Shown piece by piece: positions 1 to 8,052 of a stretch of DNA of 64,000 nucleotides. The translations under genes were made by a program, and so were the position numbers. The notes beneath the pieces were generated by a model. That model saw only the letters and a program-made list of their open reading frames with translations. It was not told the DNA's origin and ran no database searches. How positions within the stretch are numbered: the stretch's first letter is position 1; every line of letters starts with the position of its first letter. The DNA is from Mycobacterium sp. PO1 (lineage in GTDB: Bacteria > Actinomycetota > Actinomycetes > Mycobacteriales > Mycobacteriaceae), in assembly GCF_017312405.1 (NCBI RefSeq), contig NZ_BLTG01000051.1, positions 1-64,000 on the forward strand, written 5' to 3'.

Positions 1-158
1 GCCGACGACCCCGCCGACTCTGTGGATCCCGAGGCCGAGGACTCCGAAGCGTCGTCAGCCGATGCGACGCCGCATCCCCAACCGAACACGACCGCTGCCC
101 CGACCCCGGCCACTACCGCGAATTCAGCCACTTTGCCAGTGGCGGCACCTCCCCGCAC
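1..158 (-). CDS. Secreted/surface protein, N-terminal fragment (runs off the window start)
   Basis: On the minus strand an open frame begins at GTG 158 (or GTG 131) and runs off the window edge. It reads as a signal peptide: short basic start, hydrophobic core (AVVAGVGAAVVFGWGCGVA) and an A-S-A|D-like cleavage site, followed by a Ser/Asp/Glu-rich low-complexity stretch. That layout is familiar from large secreted mycobacterial proteins with an ADD-type mature N terminus. Only the first ~50 residues are visible, so no function can be given. It is divergent from tmk; their starts are ~70 nt apart. The overlapping plus-strand frame (22-219) has no family features and no ribosome binding site and was not called. 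Confidence 0.45.
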   Translation of the reverse strand, partial: MRGGAATGKVAEFAVVAGVGAAVVFGWGCGVASADDASESSASGSTESAGSS

Positions 159-229
159 TTGCACAACTATCGGGCCTCGAGTTCGGATAGGCAAACGTTG
201 CTCGCAGCACCTGCCCTAGGGTTGGCGGC

Positions 230-859
230 GTGCTCATCGTCATCGAGGGCGTCGACGGCGCAGGCAAGCGGACGTTGACCAACGGACTGCGCGGCGCGTT
301 CGAAGGAGCCGGCCGATCCGTGGCGACCCTGGCCTTCCCGCGGTACGGAGAGTCGGTACCGGCCGATCTGGCCGCCGAAGCGCTGCACGGCCGCCACGGA
401 GACCTCGCCGACTCGGTGTACGCAATGGCCGTGCTCTTCGCGATGGACCGGGCCGGCGCGCGCGAGCAGATCGGGCACCTCATGGCGGCCTACTCCGTCG
501 TCATCCTCGACCGCTACGTCGGCTCGAACGCCGCGTACAGCGCTGCCCGCCTGCACCAGCACGCCGGCGGCGAAGTGGTGTCCTGGGTGCACGACCTCGA
601 ATACGGTCGGCTGCGCCTGCCCGTCCCGGATTGGCAACTGCTGCTGGACGTGCCCACCGAGCTGGCCGCCCAGCGCGCCGTCAACCGGGCCGCCGAGGAA
701 GCCGACCGGGCCCGCGACGCCTACGAACGCGACGACGGTCTGCAACGCCGCACCGCGGCGGTGTACACCGAGTTGGCCGCGGCGAACTGGGGTGGACCCT
801 GGGCCGTGGTGCCGACCGACGTGGACTCCGACGAGCTCGCCGCACGGCTCTCCTGCTGA
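230..859 (+). CDS. tmk: Thymidylate kinase (dTMP kinase)
   Basis: Phosphorylates dTMP to dTDP with ATP in dTTP synthesis. The 209-residue protein opens with the P-loop GVDGAGKRT (residues ~7-15), has the dTMP-binding FPRYG segment (~37-41) and the DRY motif (LDRYVGSNAAYSAAR, ~95) typical of the mycobacterial enzyme. It is very close to M. tuberculosis Tmk over most of its length and has about the same size. The start is GTG at 230, giving the conserved MLIVIEG opening. It lies upstream of mtrA as in M. tuberculosis, but here an extra gene (977-1654) separates the two. Confidence 0.96.
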   Translation: MLIVIEGVDGAGKRTLTNGLRGAFEGAGRSVATLAFPRYGESVPADLAAEALHGRHGDLADSVYAMAVLFAMDRAGAREQIGHLMAAYSVVILDRYVGSNAAYSAARLHQHAGGEVVSWVHDLEYGRLRLPVPDWQLLLDVPTELAAQRAVNRAAEEADRARDAYERDDGLQRRTAAVYTELAAANWGGPWAVVPTDVDSDELAARLSC

Positions 860-926
860 TTTGCTGGCAGTCTGACGGACGCCACGCGCGATCGCGCCCG
901 GCCGCGTACGCTGCGGATCCTGGGGA

Positions 927-948
927 GTTGCGCAGACTTCTGCGCAAC
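927..948. promoter_or_regulatory. Perfect inverted repeat upstream of the 977 gene
   Basis: GTTGCGCAGA and its exact reverse complement TCTGCGCAAC are separated by CT, 29 nt before the ATG at 977. No T-run follows and the downstream gene reads away from it, so an operator or a leader hairpin is more likely than a terminator for tmk. Confidence 0.4.
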
Positions 949-976
949 GGTCGATTCACGGGCACACGGGGGAGCC

Positions 977-1654
977 ATGACTTTGACGACTCGGTCGCAC
1001 ACCACGCTGCTGGCGGCGCTGGACGACTACGCGCTGGCACTGGCGTCGGCGGGGGAACGATTCGACCAGGGCCGCTACATCGAGGCGCAGGTCCTGGCAG
1101 TGCACGTCCGCAAACTCGTCCACGAGGGGGACACGTCGCGGGCGCTGCTGACCGAGATCGGCTTGCGTGACGTATTGACCTGGGTGGACACCGGTGGTGT
1201 GCCCAACCCGAAAACCGCCAGCTCGGCGGCCTGCCTGACGTTGATGAAGGTGCGCAGCGGCCTGCAGCGCGGCGGCGAATTCGTGCCGAAGCTGGCCCTG
1301 TACCCGCCGGCGCCGATCCGCACCCGAAGCGGTGAGCACATCGACCGGGGCTCACGGATCCCGTTCGAGCACTGGTGGACCAACCCCGTCATCAAGGACG
1401 CCGACGGCGCCGAGTTCTCCCGCAGCGACCTGGTGCTCGCACTGGCTGACGATGGCGAGGACGCCGAGAGTCGGCTTGCCTACTCCGCGTTGGCGGCGAA
1501 TCGTTCGCTGGGGTGGGTGCTCGCCCCCGGCGCGGAGTCGCCGGCGACGCCGCCGGCCGCCAGCCCGGTGCTGGCCAGCGTGCGCCAGATCGGGTTCGAG
1601 GTGATCCAGACCCTGCGCCAGCAGCGCGACGTCATCCAGGCCGCCCTGAACTGA
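977..1654 (+). CDS. Conserved actinobacterial protein of unknown function
   Basis: A 225-residue soluble protein with no signal peptide or membrane segment. I recognise no catalytic family. The middle has an IPFEHWW segment followed by an acidic stretch (VIKDADGAEFSRSDLVLAL), and the C terminus (~190-225) looks helical with RQIGFEVIQTLRQQRDVIQ. The ATG at 977 is preceded by a purine-rich GGGGGAG. It sits between tmk and mtrA, where M. tuberculosis has no gene, and a perfect palindrome precedes it. It may be co-transcribed with tmk or regulated separately through that palindrome. Confidence 0.7.
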   Translation: MTLTTRSHTTLLAALDDYALALASAGERFDQGRYIEAQVLAVHVRKLVHEGDTSRALLTEIGLRDVLTWVDTGGVPNPKTASSAACLTLMKVRSGLQRGGEFVPKLALYPPAPIRTRSGEHIDRGSRIPFEHWWTNPVIKDADGAEFSRSDLVLALADDGEDAESRLAYSALAANRSLGWVLAPGAESPATPPAASPVLASVRQIGFEVIQTLRQQRDVIQAALN

Positions 1655-1728
1655 GCCGCCCGGACCGAGCGCGGCGGTGCCGTCACGCCCGGCTGCGCGC
1701 GGTACCTGGGTCGCGTTCGGCTGCGTGA

Positions 1729-1860
1729 GCGATGCTTCCGGCATGCGCGGCTGCGCGCTCGTCCCGCCGCGCTCGGCTGTGTGGGCGATGCTTCCGGCAT
1801 GCGGGGCTCGCTGTGCCATGAGGCCCGCGCGCACGGCTCGCCATGCGATGCTGCCGGCAG
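1729..1860. repeat. Degenerate direct repeats, GCGATGCTTCCGGCATG type, in the mtrA upstream region
   Basis: Three copies of GCGATGCTNCCGGCA start at 1729, 1785 and 1845, spaced 56 and 60 nt. The first two are preceded by related TCGGCTGYGTG words and the third by a weaker CACGGCTCG. They fill most of the gap between the 977 gene and mtrA. The open frames across them have no family resemblance. Spacing and content do not suit a CRISPR. Promoter elements for mtrA probably lie between 1860 and 1946. Confidence 0.6.
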
Positions 1861-1945
1861 GTGCGAGGCAAATACGAACCGAATGCCGGTGAACCCGGAC
1901 AACGCGCCGTGTGGTATCCGAGGATTATCGCGAACTGGTGACACC

Positions 1946-2632
1946 ATGGACACCATGAGGCAAAGGATCCTGGTCGTCGACGACGACCCTTCGCTCGCCG
2001 AGATGCTCACCATCGTGCTGCGCGGCGAGGGTTTCGACACTGCGGTCATCGGAGACGGGACCCAGGCGCTGACGGCGGTGCGTGAACTGCGCCCCGACCT
2101 GGTGCTGCTGGATCTGATGCTGCCCGGCATGAACGGCATCGACGTGTGCCGCGTGCTGCGGGCCGATTCCGGTGTGCCGATCGTGATGCTGACCGCCAAG
2201 ACCGACACCGTCGACGTGGTGCTCGGGCTCGAGTCGGGCGCCGACGACTACGTGATGAAGCCGTTCAAGCCCAAGGAACTGGTGGCCCGGGTGCGCGCCC
2301 GGCTGCGGCGCAACGAGGACGAGCCCGCCGAGATGCTCTCCATCGCCGACATCGACATCGACGTGCCGGCGCACAAGGTGACCCGCCAGGGTGAACAGAT
2401 CGCGCTGACCCCGCTGGAGTTCGACCTGCTGGTGGCGTTGGCGCGGAAACCGCGCCAGGTGTTTACTCGAGATGTGCTTCTCGAACAGGTGTGGGGTTAT
2501 CGGCACCCCGCCGACACCCGTTTGGTGAACGTGCACGTCCAGAGGTTGCGGGCCAAGGTCGAGAAGGACCCGGAAAACCCGCAGGTTGTGCTCACGGTTC
2601 GAGGAGTGGGATACAAGGCCGGACCTCCGTGA
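1946..2632 (+). CDS. mtrA: Response regulator MtrA
   Basis: OmpR-type DNA-binding regulator of the MtrAB system, which controls cell wall, division and replication-related genes in mycobacteria and is essential in M. tuberculosis. The 228 residues match M. tuberculosis MtrA nearly residue for residue: receiver domain with acidic pocket VDDD (11-14), phospho-acceptor Asp56 in LLDLMLPG, Lys in MKPFKPKE, then a winged-helix domain (~130-226) with VWGYRHPADTRLVNVHV. ATG 1946 (MDTMRQR) is chosen because it reproduces the known 228-residue length. The frame stays open upstream into the repeats, but that part is not conserved. The stop overlaps a 22-codon open frame that leads to mtrB. Confidence 0.97.
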   Translation: MDTMRQRILVVDDDPSLAEMLTIVLRGEGFDTAVIGDGTQALTAVRELRPDLVLLDLMLPGMNGIDVCRVLRADSGVPIVMLTAKTDTVDVVLGLESGADDYVMKPFKPKELVARVRARLRRNEDEPAEMLSIADIDIDVPAHKVTRQGEQIALTPLEFDLLVALARKPRQVFTRDVLLEQVWGYRHPADTRLVNVHVQRLRAKVEKDPENPQVVLTVRGVGYKAGPP

Positions 2633-2697
2633 TCGGACCGCCCGCGGTCGCCGTGATCGGACCGCCCGGGGCCGTGCCTCCGCGGCGGTCAGCGTGA
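2629..2697 (+). CDS. Possible 22-codon linker ORF between mtrA and mtrB
   Basis: GTG 2629 overlaps the mtrA stop (GTGA) and the frame ends at a TGA (2695-2697) that overlaps the mtrB GTG (again GTGA). The first 16 codons are an 8-codon unit, V-I-G-P-P then variable residues, repeated in tandem (2629-2652 and 2653-2676), so the duplication kept the frame open. The peptide is Pro/Ala-rich and resembles nothing I know. It could carry ribosomes from mtrA to mtrB by termination-reinitiation. Whether it is translated is inference from the layout alone. Confidence 0.35.
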   Translation: MIGPPAVAVIGPPGAVPPRRSA

Positions 2698-4349
2698 TCT
2701 TCGGTTCGCGCCGGCGCATCCACCGGCGGTCGGCACCGCTGGTCCGCGGGCTCGGCGCGCTGGGCCGCGCGATCGGCCTGGCCTGGCGCCGCTCGCTGCA
2801 ACTACGGGTGGTGTCGCTGACGCTCGGTCTGTCGTTGGCCGTCATCCTGGTGCTCGGCTTCGTGCTGACCAGCCAGATCACCGACCGCATCCTCGAAGTC
2901 AAGGTCGGCGCGGCCACCGAGGAGATCGAGCGGGCCCGCACCACCGTCAGCGGCATCGTCGGCGGCGAAGAGACCCGTTCGCTCGACAGCAGCCTGCAGT
3001 TGGCGCGCAACACCCTCATCGATCGCAAGGCCGACGCCGGCGCGGGACTGGCCGGCGCGTACGACGCGGTGCTCATCGTCGCCGGGGACGGCCCGCGCGC
3101 AGCCACCGCCGCAGGCCCGATCGACCAGATCCCCAACACGCTGCGCGACTTCGTCAAAGCCGGCCAGGTCAGCTACCAGTACGCCACGGTGCACACCGAC
3201 AGCTTCTCCGGGCCCGCCCTGATCGTGGGCAGCCCGACCCCCGCGACGTCATCGGTGACGAATCTCGAGCTGTACCTGATCTTCCCACTGAACAACGAAG
3301 AGTCCACGATCACGCTGGTGCGCGGCACCATGGCGACCGGCGGCGTGGTGCTGCTGGGGTTGCTCGCCGCGATCGCGCTACTGGTGGCCCGTCAGATCGT
3401 GTTGCCGGTGCGCTCCGCGTCGCGCATCGCCGAACGGTTCGCCGAAGGCCACCTGACCGAGCGGATGCCGGTGCGCGGTGAGGACGACATGGCCCGGCTG
3501 GCGGTGTCGTTCAACGACATGGCCGAAAGCCTGCACCGCCAGATCACCCAGCTCGAGGAGTTCGGCAACCTGCAGCGCCGATTCACCTCCGACGTCAGTC
3601 ACGAACTGCGCACCCCGCTGACCACGGTGCGGATGGCCGCCGACCTGATCCACGACCACGCGGAGGAGCTCGAGCCCTCGCTGCGCCGGTCCATCGAGCT
3701 GATGGTCGACGAGCTCGACCGGTTCGAAGGACTACTGAGCGACCTGCTCGAGATATCCCGCCACGACGCCGGCGTCGCCGAACTGGCCGTCGAGGCCATC
3801 GACCTGCGCTCCACCGTCAAGAGCGCCCTCGACAACGTCGGCCACCTCGCCGAGGACGCCGGCGTCGACCTGATCGTCGACATGCCGCCTGAGGGGATCA
3901 TCGCCGAGGTCGACCCGCGCCGCGTCGAACGGATCCTGCGCAACCTCATCGCCAATGCCATCGACCACGCCGAACGCAAACCGGTGCGCATCCGGATGGC
4001 CGCCGACGACGACACCGTGGCCGTCACCGTCCGTGACTACGGCGTCGGGTTGCGCCCCGGCGAGGAGAAGCTGGTGTTCAGCCGGTTCTGGCGCTCCGAC
4101 CCGTCCCGCGTGCGCCGCTCCGGCGGTACCGGCCTGGGGCTGGCCATCAGCATCGAGGATGCGCGGCTGCACCAGGGCCGGCTCGAAGCGTGGGGTGAAC
4201 CGGGCAAGGGTGCCTGCTTCCGGCTCACGCTGCCGTTGGTGCGAGGCCACAAGGTCACCAGCAGCCCGCTCCCGGTGAAACCGATCGAAAAGCCGGCTGC
4301 CGCACGGCGTCCCGCGCGCGAACGCGAACCCGCCGGGGAGAGCGTGTGA
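2694..4349 (+). CDS. mtrB: Sensor histidine kinase MtrB
   Basis: Membrane partner of MtrA. The 551 residues comprise a first transmembrane helix (~40-62), an extracytoplasmic domain (~63-205), a second transmembrane helix (~208-230), a HAMP domain, the dimerisation helix with phospho-acceptor His303 in SDVSHELRTPLTT, and an ATPase domain with the N box (RNLIANAIDHAE) and the G box GGTGLGLAIS. GTG 2694 is chosen because it gives VIFGSRRRI, matching the N terminus of the M. tuberculosis protein; the frame is open further upstream but overlaps mtrA. The stop overlaps the lpqB start by 4 nt, so the two are translationally coupled. Confidence 0.96.
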   Translation: MIFGSRRRIHRRSAPLVRGLGALGRAIGLAWRRSLQLRVVSLTLGLSLAVILVLGFVLTSQITDRILEVKVGAATEEIERARTTVSGIVGGEETRSLDSSLQLARNTLIDRKADAGAGLAGAYDAVLIVAGDGPRAATAAGPIDQIPNTLRDFVKAGQVSYQYATVHTDSFSGPALIVGSPTPATSSVTNLELYLIFPLNNEESTITLVRGTMATGGVVLLGLLAAIALLVARQIVLPVRSASRIAERFAEGHLTERMPVRGEDDMARLAVSFNDMAESLHRQITQLEEFGNLQRRFTSDVSHELRTPLTTVRMAADLIHDHAEELEPSLRRSIELMVDELDRFEGLLSDLLEISRHDAGVAELAVEAIDLRSTVKSALDNVGHLAEDAGVDLIVDMPPEGIIAEVDPRRVERILRNLIANAIDHAERKPVRIRMAADDDTVAVTVRDYGVGLRPGEEKLVFSRFWRSDPSRVRRSGGTGLGLAISIEDARLHQGRLEAWGEPGKGACFRLTLPLVRGHKVTSSPLPVKPIEKPAAARRPAREREPAGESV

Positions 4350-6109
4350 CCCGCGCCGTCGTTGCTTTGCTCGCCATCCTGACAGTGGTGGTGGCCGGCT
4401 GCGCCGGAGTGCCCAGTTCGTCCTCCCCGCAGGCCATCGGCACCGTGGGCCGTCCCGCCCCGCCCAGCCTGCCCAAACCCACCCCGGGCATGGACCCCGA
4501 CATCCTGCTGCGCGAATTCCTCAAGGCCACCGCCGATCCCGCGAACCGGCATCTGGCTGCGCGGCAGTTCCTCACCGAATCGGCCTCCAGCGGCTGGGAC
4601 GACGCCGGCAGCGCACTGCTGATCGACAACGTCGTGTTCGTCGAAACCCGTGAGCCCGAGAAGGTCTCGGTGACGATGCGCGCCGATATCCTCGGCTCCC
4701 TCTCGGACATGGGGGTGTTCGAAACCGGCGAGGGGGCGCTGCCCGATCCCGGCCCCATCGAGCTGATCAAGACCTCCGACGGCTGGCGCATCGACACCCT
4801 GCCCAACGGGGTGTTCCTGGACTGGCAGCAGTTCCAGGAGACCTACAAGCGCAACACCCTCTACTTCGTCGACCCGACCGGAAAGACCGTGGTGCCCGAC
4901 CCGCGCTATGTGGCGGTCTCCGAACCCGACCAACTGGCCACCGAACTGGTCAGCAAGCTGATCGCCGGTCCGCGACCGGAGATGGCCAGGACCGTGCGCA
5001 ACCTGCTCGACGAGCCGCTGAAGCTGAGCGGTCCGGTGACCCGCGCCGACGGCGGCAAGACCGGTGTCGGACGCGGCTACGGCGGCGCGCGGATCGACCT
5101 GGAGAACCTGTCCACCACCGACCCGCACAGCCGCCAACTGCTGGCCGCACAGATCATCTGGACCCTGTCGCGGGCCGGCATCAACGGGCCCTACGTCATC
5201 AACGCCGACGGCGCCGCGCTCGACGACCGTTTCGCCGACGGATGGACCACCGCCGACGTCGCCGCCACCGACCCCGGCGCGGCCGACGGCGCCGCGGCCG
5301 GGCTGCACGCCCTGGTCGGCGGCTCGCTGGTGTCACTCGACGAGAACAGCGCCCCACGGGTTCCCGGCGCGTTCGGGCAGACCCCGGGCCAGGTGGCGGC
5401 GGCGCTGTCGCGGTCGGGCCAGGAGGTCGCCTCGGTGGTCGTGCAACGTCCCGGGGCCCCCGACATGGCGTCGTCGCTGTGGGTCGGGCCGATGGGCGGC
5501 AGTGCTGCCCAGGTGATGGACGGACGCAGCCTGAGCCGGCCGAGCTGGTCACTCGACGAGTCGATCTGGGTCGTCGTCGACGGACTGAACGTCGTGCGCG
5601 CGGTGCAGGACGCCTCCGGCCAGCCCGCCCGCATCCCGGTCGACTCCACCGCCGTGACGGCGCGCTTCCCCGGTGCGATCGCCGAGCTGCAGCTCTCCCG
5701 GGACGGCACCCGTGCGGCGATGGTGATCGACGGCCGCGTGATCCTGGCCGGAGTGGAGCAGACCGAGGGCGGCGGATACGCGTTGACCTTCCCGCGCCGG
5801 CTGGGTTACGGCCTGGGCAACACCGCAGTCTCACTCGCGTGGCGCACCGGCGACGACATCGTCGTCAGCCGCACCGACCCGCAGCATCCGGTGTCCTACG
5901 TCAACCTCGACGGAGTGAACTCCGATGCGTCGAGCCGCAACCTGCTGATGCCGGTGACGACGGTGGCGGCCAACCCGTCGACGGTCTACGTGTCCGACGG
6001 GCGCGGGGTGCTGCAGCTGTCCGGCGCATCCGCCGAGGACGGCGATCCGAGCTGGGTGGAGGTGCGCCCGTTGATGGTTGCGGGTGCCAAGCCGGTGCTG
6101 CCGGGCTGA
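4346..6109 (+). CDS. lpqB: Lipoprotein LpqB, MtrAB accessory protein
   Basis: Cell-envelope lipoprotein that interacts with MtrB and tunes MtrA phosphorylation. The 587 residues start with a signal peptide ending in the lipobox VAGC (Cys19), then a GerMN-type domain (~30-290) and a C-terminal beta-propeller-like region. Long stretches are identical to M. tuberculosis LpqB, for example MDPDILLREFLKATADPANR. The GTG at 4346 overlaps the mtrB stop in GTGA. In M. tuberculosis the next gene in this direction is the comF-like Rv3242c; here that gene is almost 15 kb away. Confidence 0.96.
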   Translation: MTRAVVALLAILTVVVAGCAGVPSSSSPQAIGTVGRPAPPSLPKPTPGMDPDILLREFLKATADPANRHLAARQFLTESASSGWDDAGSALLIDNVVFVETREPEKVSVTMRADILGSLSDMGVFETGEGALPDPGPIELIKTSDGWRIDTLPNGVFLDWQQFQETYKRNTLYFVDPTGKTVVPDPRYVAVSEPDQLATELVSKLIAGPRPEMARTVRNLLDEPLKLSGPVTRADGGKTGVGRGYGGARIDLENLSTTDPHSRQLLAAQIIWTLSRAGINGPYVINADGAALDDRFADGWTTADVAATDPGAADGAAAGLHALVGGSLVSLDENSAPRVPGAFGQTPGQVAAALSRSGQEVASVVVQRPGAPDMASSLWVGPMGGSAAQVMDGRSLSRPSWSLDESIWVVVDGLNVVRAVQDASGQPARIPVDSTAVTARFPGAIAELQLSRDGTRAAMVIDGRVILAGVEQTEGGGYALTFPRRLGYGLGNTAVSLAWRTGDDIVVSRTDPQHPVSYVNLDGVNSDASSRNLLMPVTTVAANPSTVYVSDGRGVLQLSGASAEDGDPSWVEVRPLMVAGAKPVLPG

Positions 6110-6165
6110 CACCCGCGGTGAGCCACCACCGGCGTTTCAGCCGGGAGGTTTCGCAGACCCCACGG

Positions 6166-7176
6166 TCAGTCGTCGGCGATACCGGGCGCGGCGAGCTGAG
6201 CGACGTCATCCTCGCGGTGCCCCAGTGACCGTGCAGCAACGGCGAACTGGTGGAGTCTGTCGACGATGGTCTGACCCTCGGGCGTGTGGCCCCAGATGCT
6301 GATGCCCTGGTGCGTGGTGGGCTCCCACGTGGATTCGTCGACGACGATGGGATTCCAGCCGACCTCCCACTCGAACCCCGACGGCGTCATCGCGTAGTAC
6401 GACAATTCCTTGTCGTTGGTGTGTTGTCCCACCGACAACGCCATGGGAAAGCCGAGCTGCGTGACCCGCTGATAGGAGGTGAGCATGTCGTCGAGCGTCG
6501 AGACCTGGACATTGACGTGTTGCACCCGGGTGCGAATCGGGTTGAGGGGCAGCCTGTTCACCGATGCGATGGCCACCGAGTGGTGGCGTTCGTTGACCCG
6601 CAGGAACCGGATCTTGAACTTCAAGCCGTTGATGGTCTCGTCGATGTAGTCCGACAACCGCGCGTCGAACACGTGGCTGTAGTAGCCCCGTACGAGGTGT
6701 GGTTTCTTGGTGGTCAGTGCCACGTGACCCAATCCGCCCGCACCGGTGACGAAGCCGCTGCCGGGGATGTCGAGGGGCAGGAGGCCGGTCCGGGCAGTGG
6801 TGTAGACCTCCTGAGTCAGACCGTTGGGCCCCGGGAAACACAGGAACTGCTCGACACCGCGCTGCTTGGCCTCGTCGTCCGGGCCCTCCGTGCCCGGCAC
6901 CCCATGGTCGAGTACGCGGCGCGCGATCTCGTCGAAGGTGCCGTGGTCGTCGAGCTGCCAACCCAGCGCGACGACATCTTCAGCCGGTCCTCGGCGCAGC
7001 AACACTCGGCACTCGTTGGCGTCGAGTCGAAACCGCATGGCGTCAGCGTCCAGCTCATCGACGTGCATGCCGATCGCGTCGCGGGCAAACCGCTTCCAGT
7101 CGTCGAACTTCTGTGTCTCTATGACGATGTATCCAAGGTGGACGTTGCCGAACACCGAAGACGGGTGGGAAGACAT
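6166..7176 (-). CDS. Type I extradiol ring-cleavage dioxygenase (two-domain, BphC/HsaC-like)
   Basis: Fe(II) enzyme that opens a catechol next to its hydroxyls to give a hydroxymuconic semialdehyde or keto acid. The 336 residues form two vicinal-oxygen-chelate modules. The iron ligands fit His151 (GLGHVALTT), His220 (RVQHVNVQV) and Glu271 (SGFEWEVGW), with His199 in the active-site position (ERHHSV). ATG 7176 shares one base with the stop of the hydrolase gene (TGATG), so it is the third gene of the monooxygenase-hydrolase-dioxygenase operon. Order and content resemble the ohpB-C-D genes for hydroxyphenylpropionate breakdown in Rhodococcus (from memory). The exact catechol is not readable from the sequence. 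It converges on lpqB. Confidence 0.9.
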   Translation of the reverse strand: MSSHPSSVFGNVHLGYIVIETQKFDDWKRFARDAIGMHVDELDADAMRFRLDANECRVLLRRGPAEDVVALGWQLDDHGTFDEIARRVLDHGVPGTEGPDDEAKQRGVEQFLCFPGPNGLTQEVYTTARTGLLPLDIPGSGFVTGAGGLGHVALTTKKPHLVRGYYSHVFDARLSDYIDETINGLKFKIRFLRVNERHHSVAIASVNRLPLNPIRTRVQHVNVQVSTLDDMLTSYQRVTQLGFPMALSVGQHTNDKELSYYAMTPSGFEWEVGWNPIVVDESTWEPTTHQGISIWGHTPEGQTIVDRLHQFAVAARSLGHREDDVAQLAAPGIADD

Positions 7177-8024
7177 CACTGTTCTTTCAGGAAGGCGGTC
7201 GTCACCGCGTTGAACAGATCGGCCCGCTCCCACTGGACCCAGTGGCCGGTGTTGGCGGTGACCAGCACGTCTGCGTTGGGCATCCGCGTGCCGAGCAGCG
7301 TTGCGCCGCCGGGCTTGTTGACCTTGTCGTCGCGGCCCCAGAGGATCAGTGTCGGTGTGGCCAGCGTGCGTAGCCGGCGGTCGCGGCTGAAGTCCATCCG
7401 CCACAACGTGCGCAGATCTGCGGGACGCTGCAGCGGCGGATTGGCGACGACCTCGGGGTCGATCGAAGCGCGATAACGGGTTTCGATCAGCGACTCGGGC
7501 ACCGAATCACCGTCGTAGACGAGATGGTTGCGGATGAAGGCTCGCAGTTTGTCCATGCTCGGACCGTCGCCTCCGTAGTAGGCGAGCAGGCTCTTCAAGC
7601 CATCGGTCGGCAGCCCGCGAGTGGTGCCGACCCCGCCCGGACCCATCAACACCAGCCTGTCCACCCGGTGGGGGGTGTCCAGCGCGAGCCGCAAGGCGCA
7701 CGCCCCGCCGTAGGAATTGCCCACCAGGTGCGCGCGCCCGACTCCGATTTCGTCGAGCATTCCGCGAATGTGGTCGGCGAGGTAGCCGAACGGATCGCGA
7801 CGATCGACGCCCTTCGTGGAACGTCCGTAGCCCGGCATGTCGGGCACGATCACGCGAAAGTGTTCGGCCAAGGCATCGATGTTGCGGGAGTAGTTCGACA
7901 CCCCCGATGCCCCCGGGCCGCCGCCGTGCAGGAGAACCACCGGGGTGCCGCTGCCCTTCTCGGCGAGGTAGATCTGCTTGCCGTTCACCCGAACCGTGCG
8001 CTCGGTCATGGTGCTGCTGGTCAT
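7176..8024 (-). CDS. Meta-cleavage product C-C hydrolase (MhpC/HsaD-like)
   Basis: Alpha/beta hydrolase that splits the ring-opened product into 2-hydroxypenta-2,4-dienoate and a carboxylic acid. The 282 residues match the family length. The oxyanion segment HGGGPGASGVSNY, nucleophile Ser104 (VGNSYGG), acid Asp232 (WGRDDKVN) and His261 (NTGHWVQWE) are all present. ATG 8024 has AAGGAAA just upstream. It lies 28 nt after the monooxygenase and overlaps the dioxygenase start by one base. Confidence 0.92.
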   Translation of the reverse strand: MTSSTMTERTVRVNGKQIYLAEKGSGTPVVLLHGGGPGASGVSNYSRNIDALAEHFRVIVPDMPGYGRSTKGVDRRDPFGYLADHIRGMLDEIGVGRAHLVGNSYGGACALRLALDTPHRVDRLVLMGPGGVGTTRGLPTDGLKSLLAYYGGDGPSMDKLRAFIRNHLVYDGDSVPESLIETRYRASIDPEVVANPPLQRPADLRTLWRMDFSRDRRLRTLATPTLILWGRDDKVNKPGGATLLGTRMPNADVLVTANTGHWVQWERADLFNAVTTAFLKEQ

Positions 8025-8052
8025 GTGCGTTTCCTTGACGACGTGCCGGGAT

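Noticed and set aside
22..219. Plus-strand open frame of 65 codons before tmk
   Set aside because: No ribosome binding site or family resemblance. The opposite strand reads as a credible signal peptide over the same bases.
1677..1892. Open frames on both strands across the mtrA upstream repeats
   Set aside because: They consist of translated repeat units with Cys/Arg/Ala bias and lack start signals.
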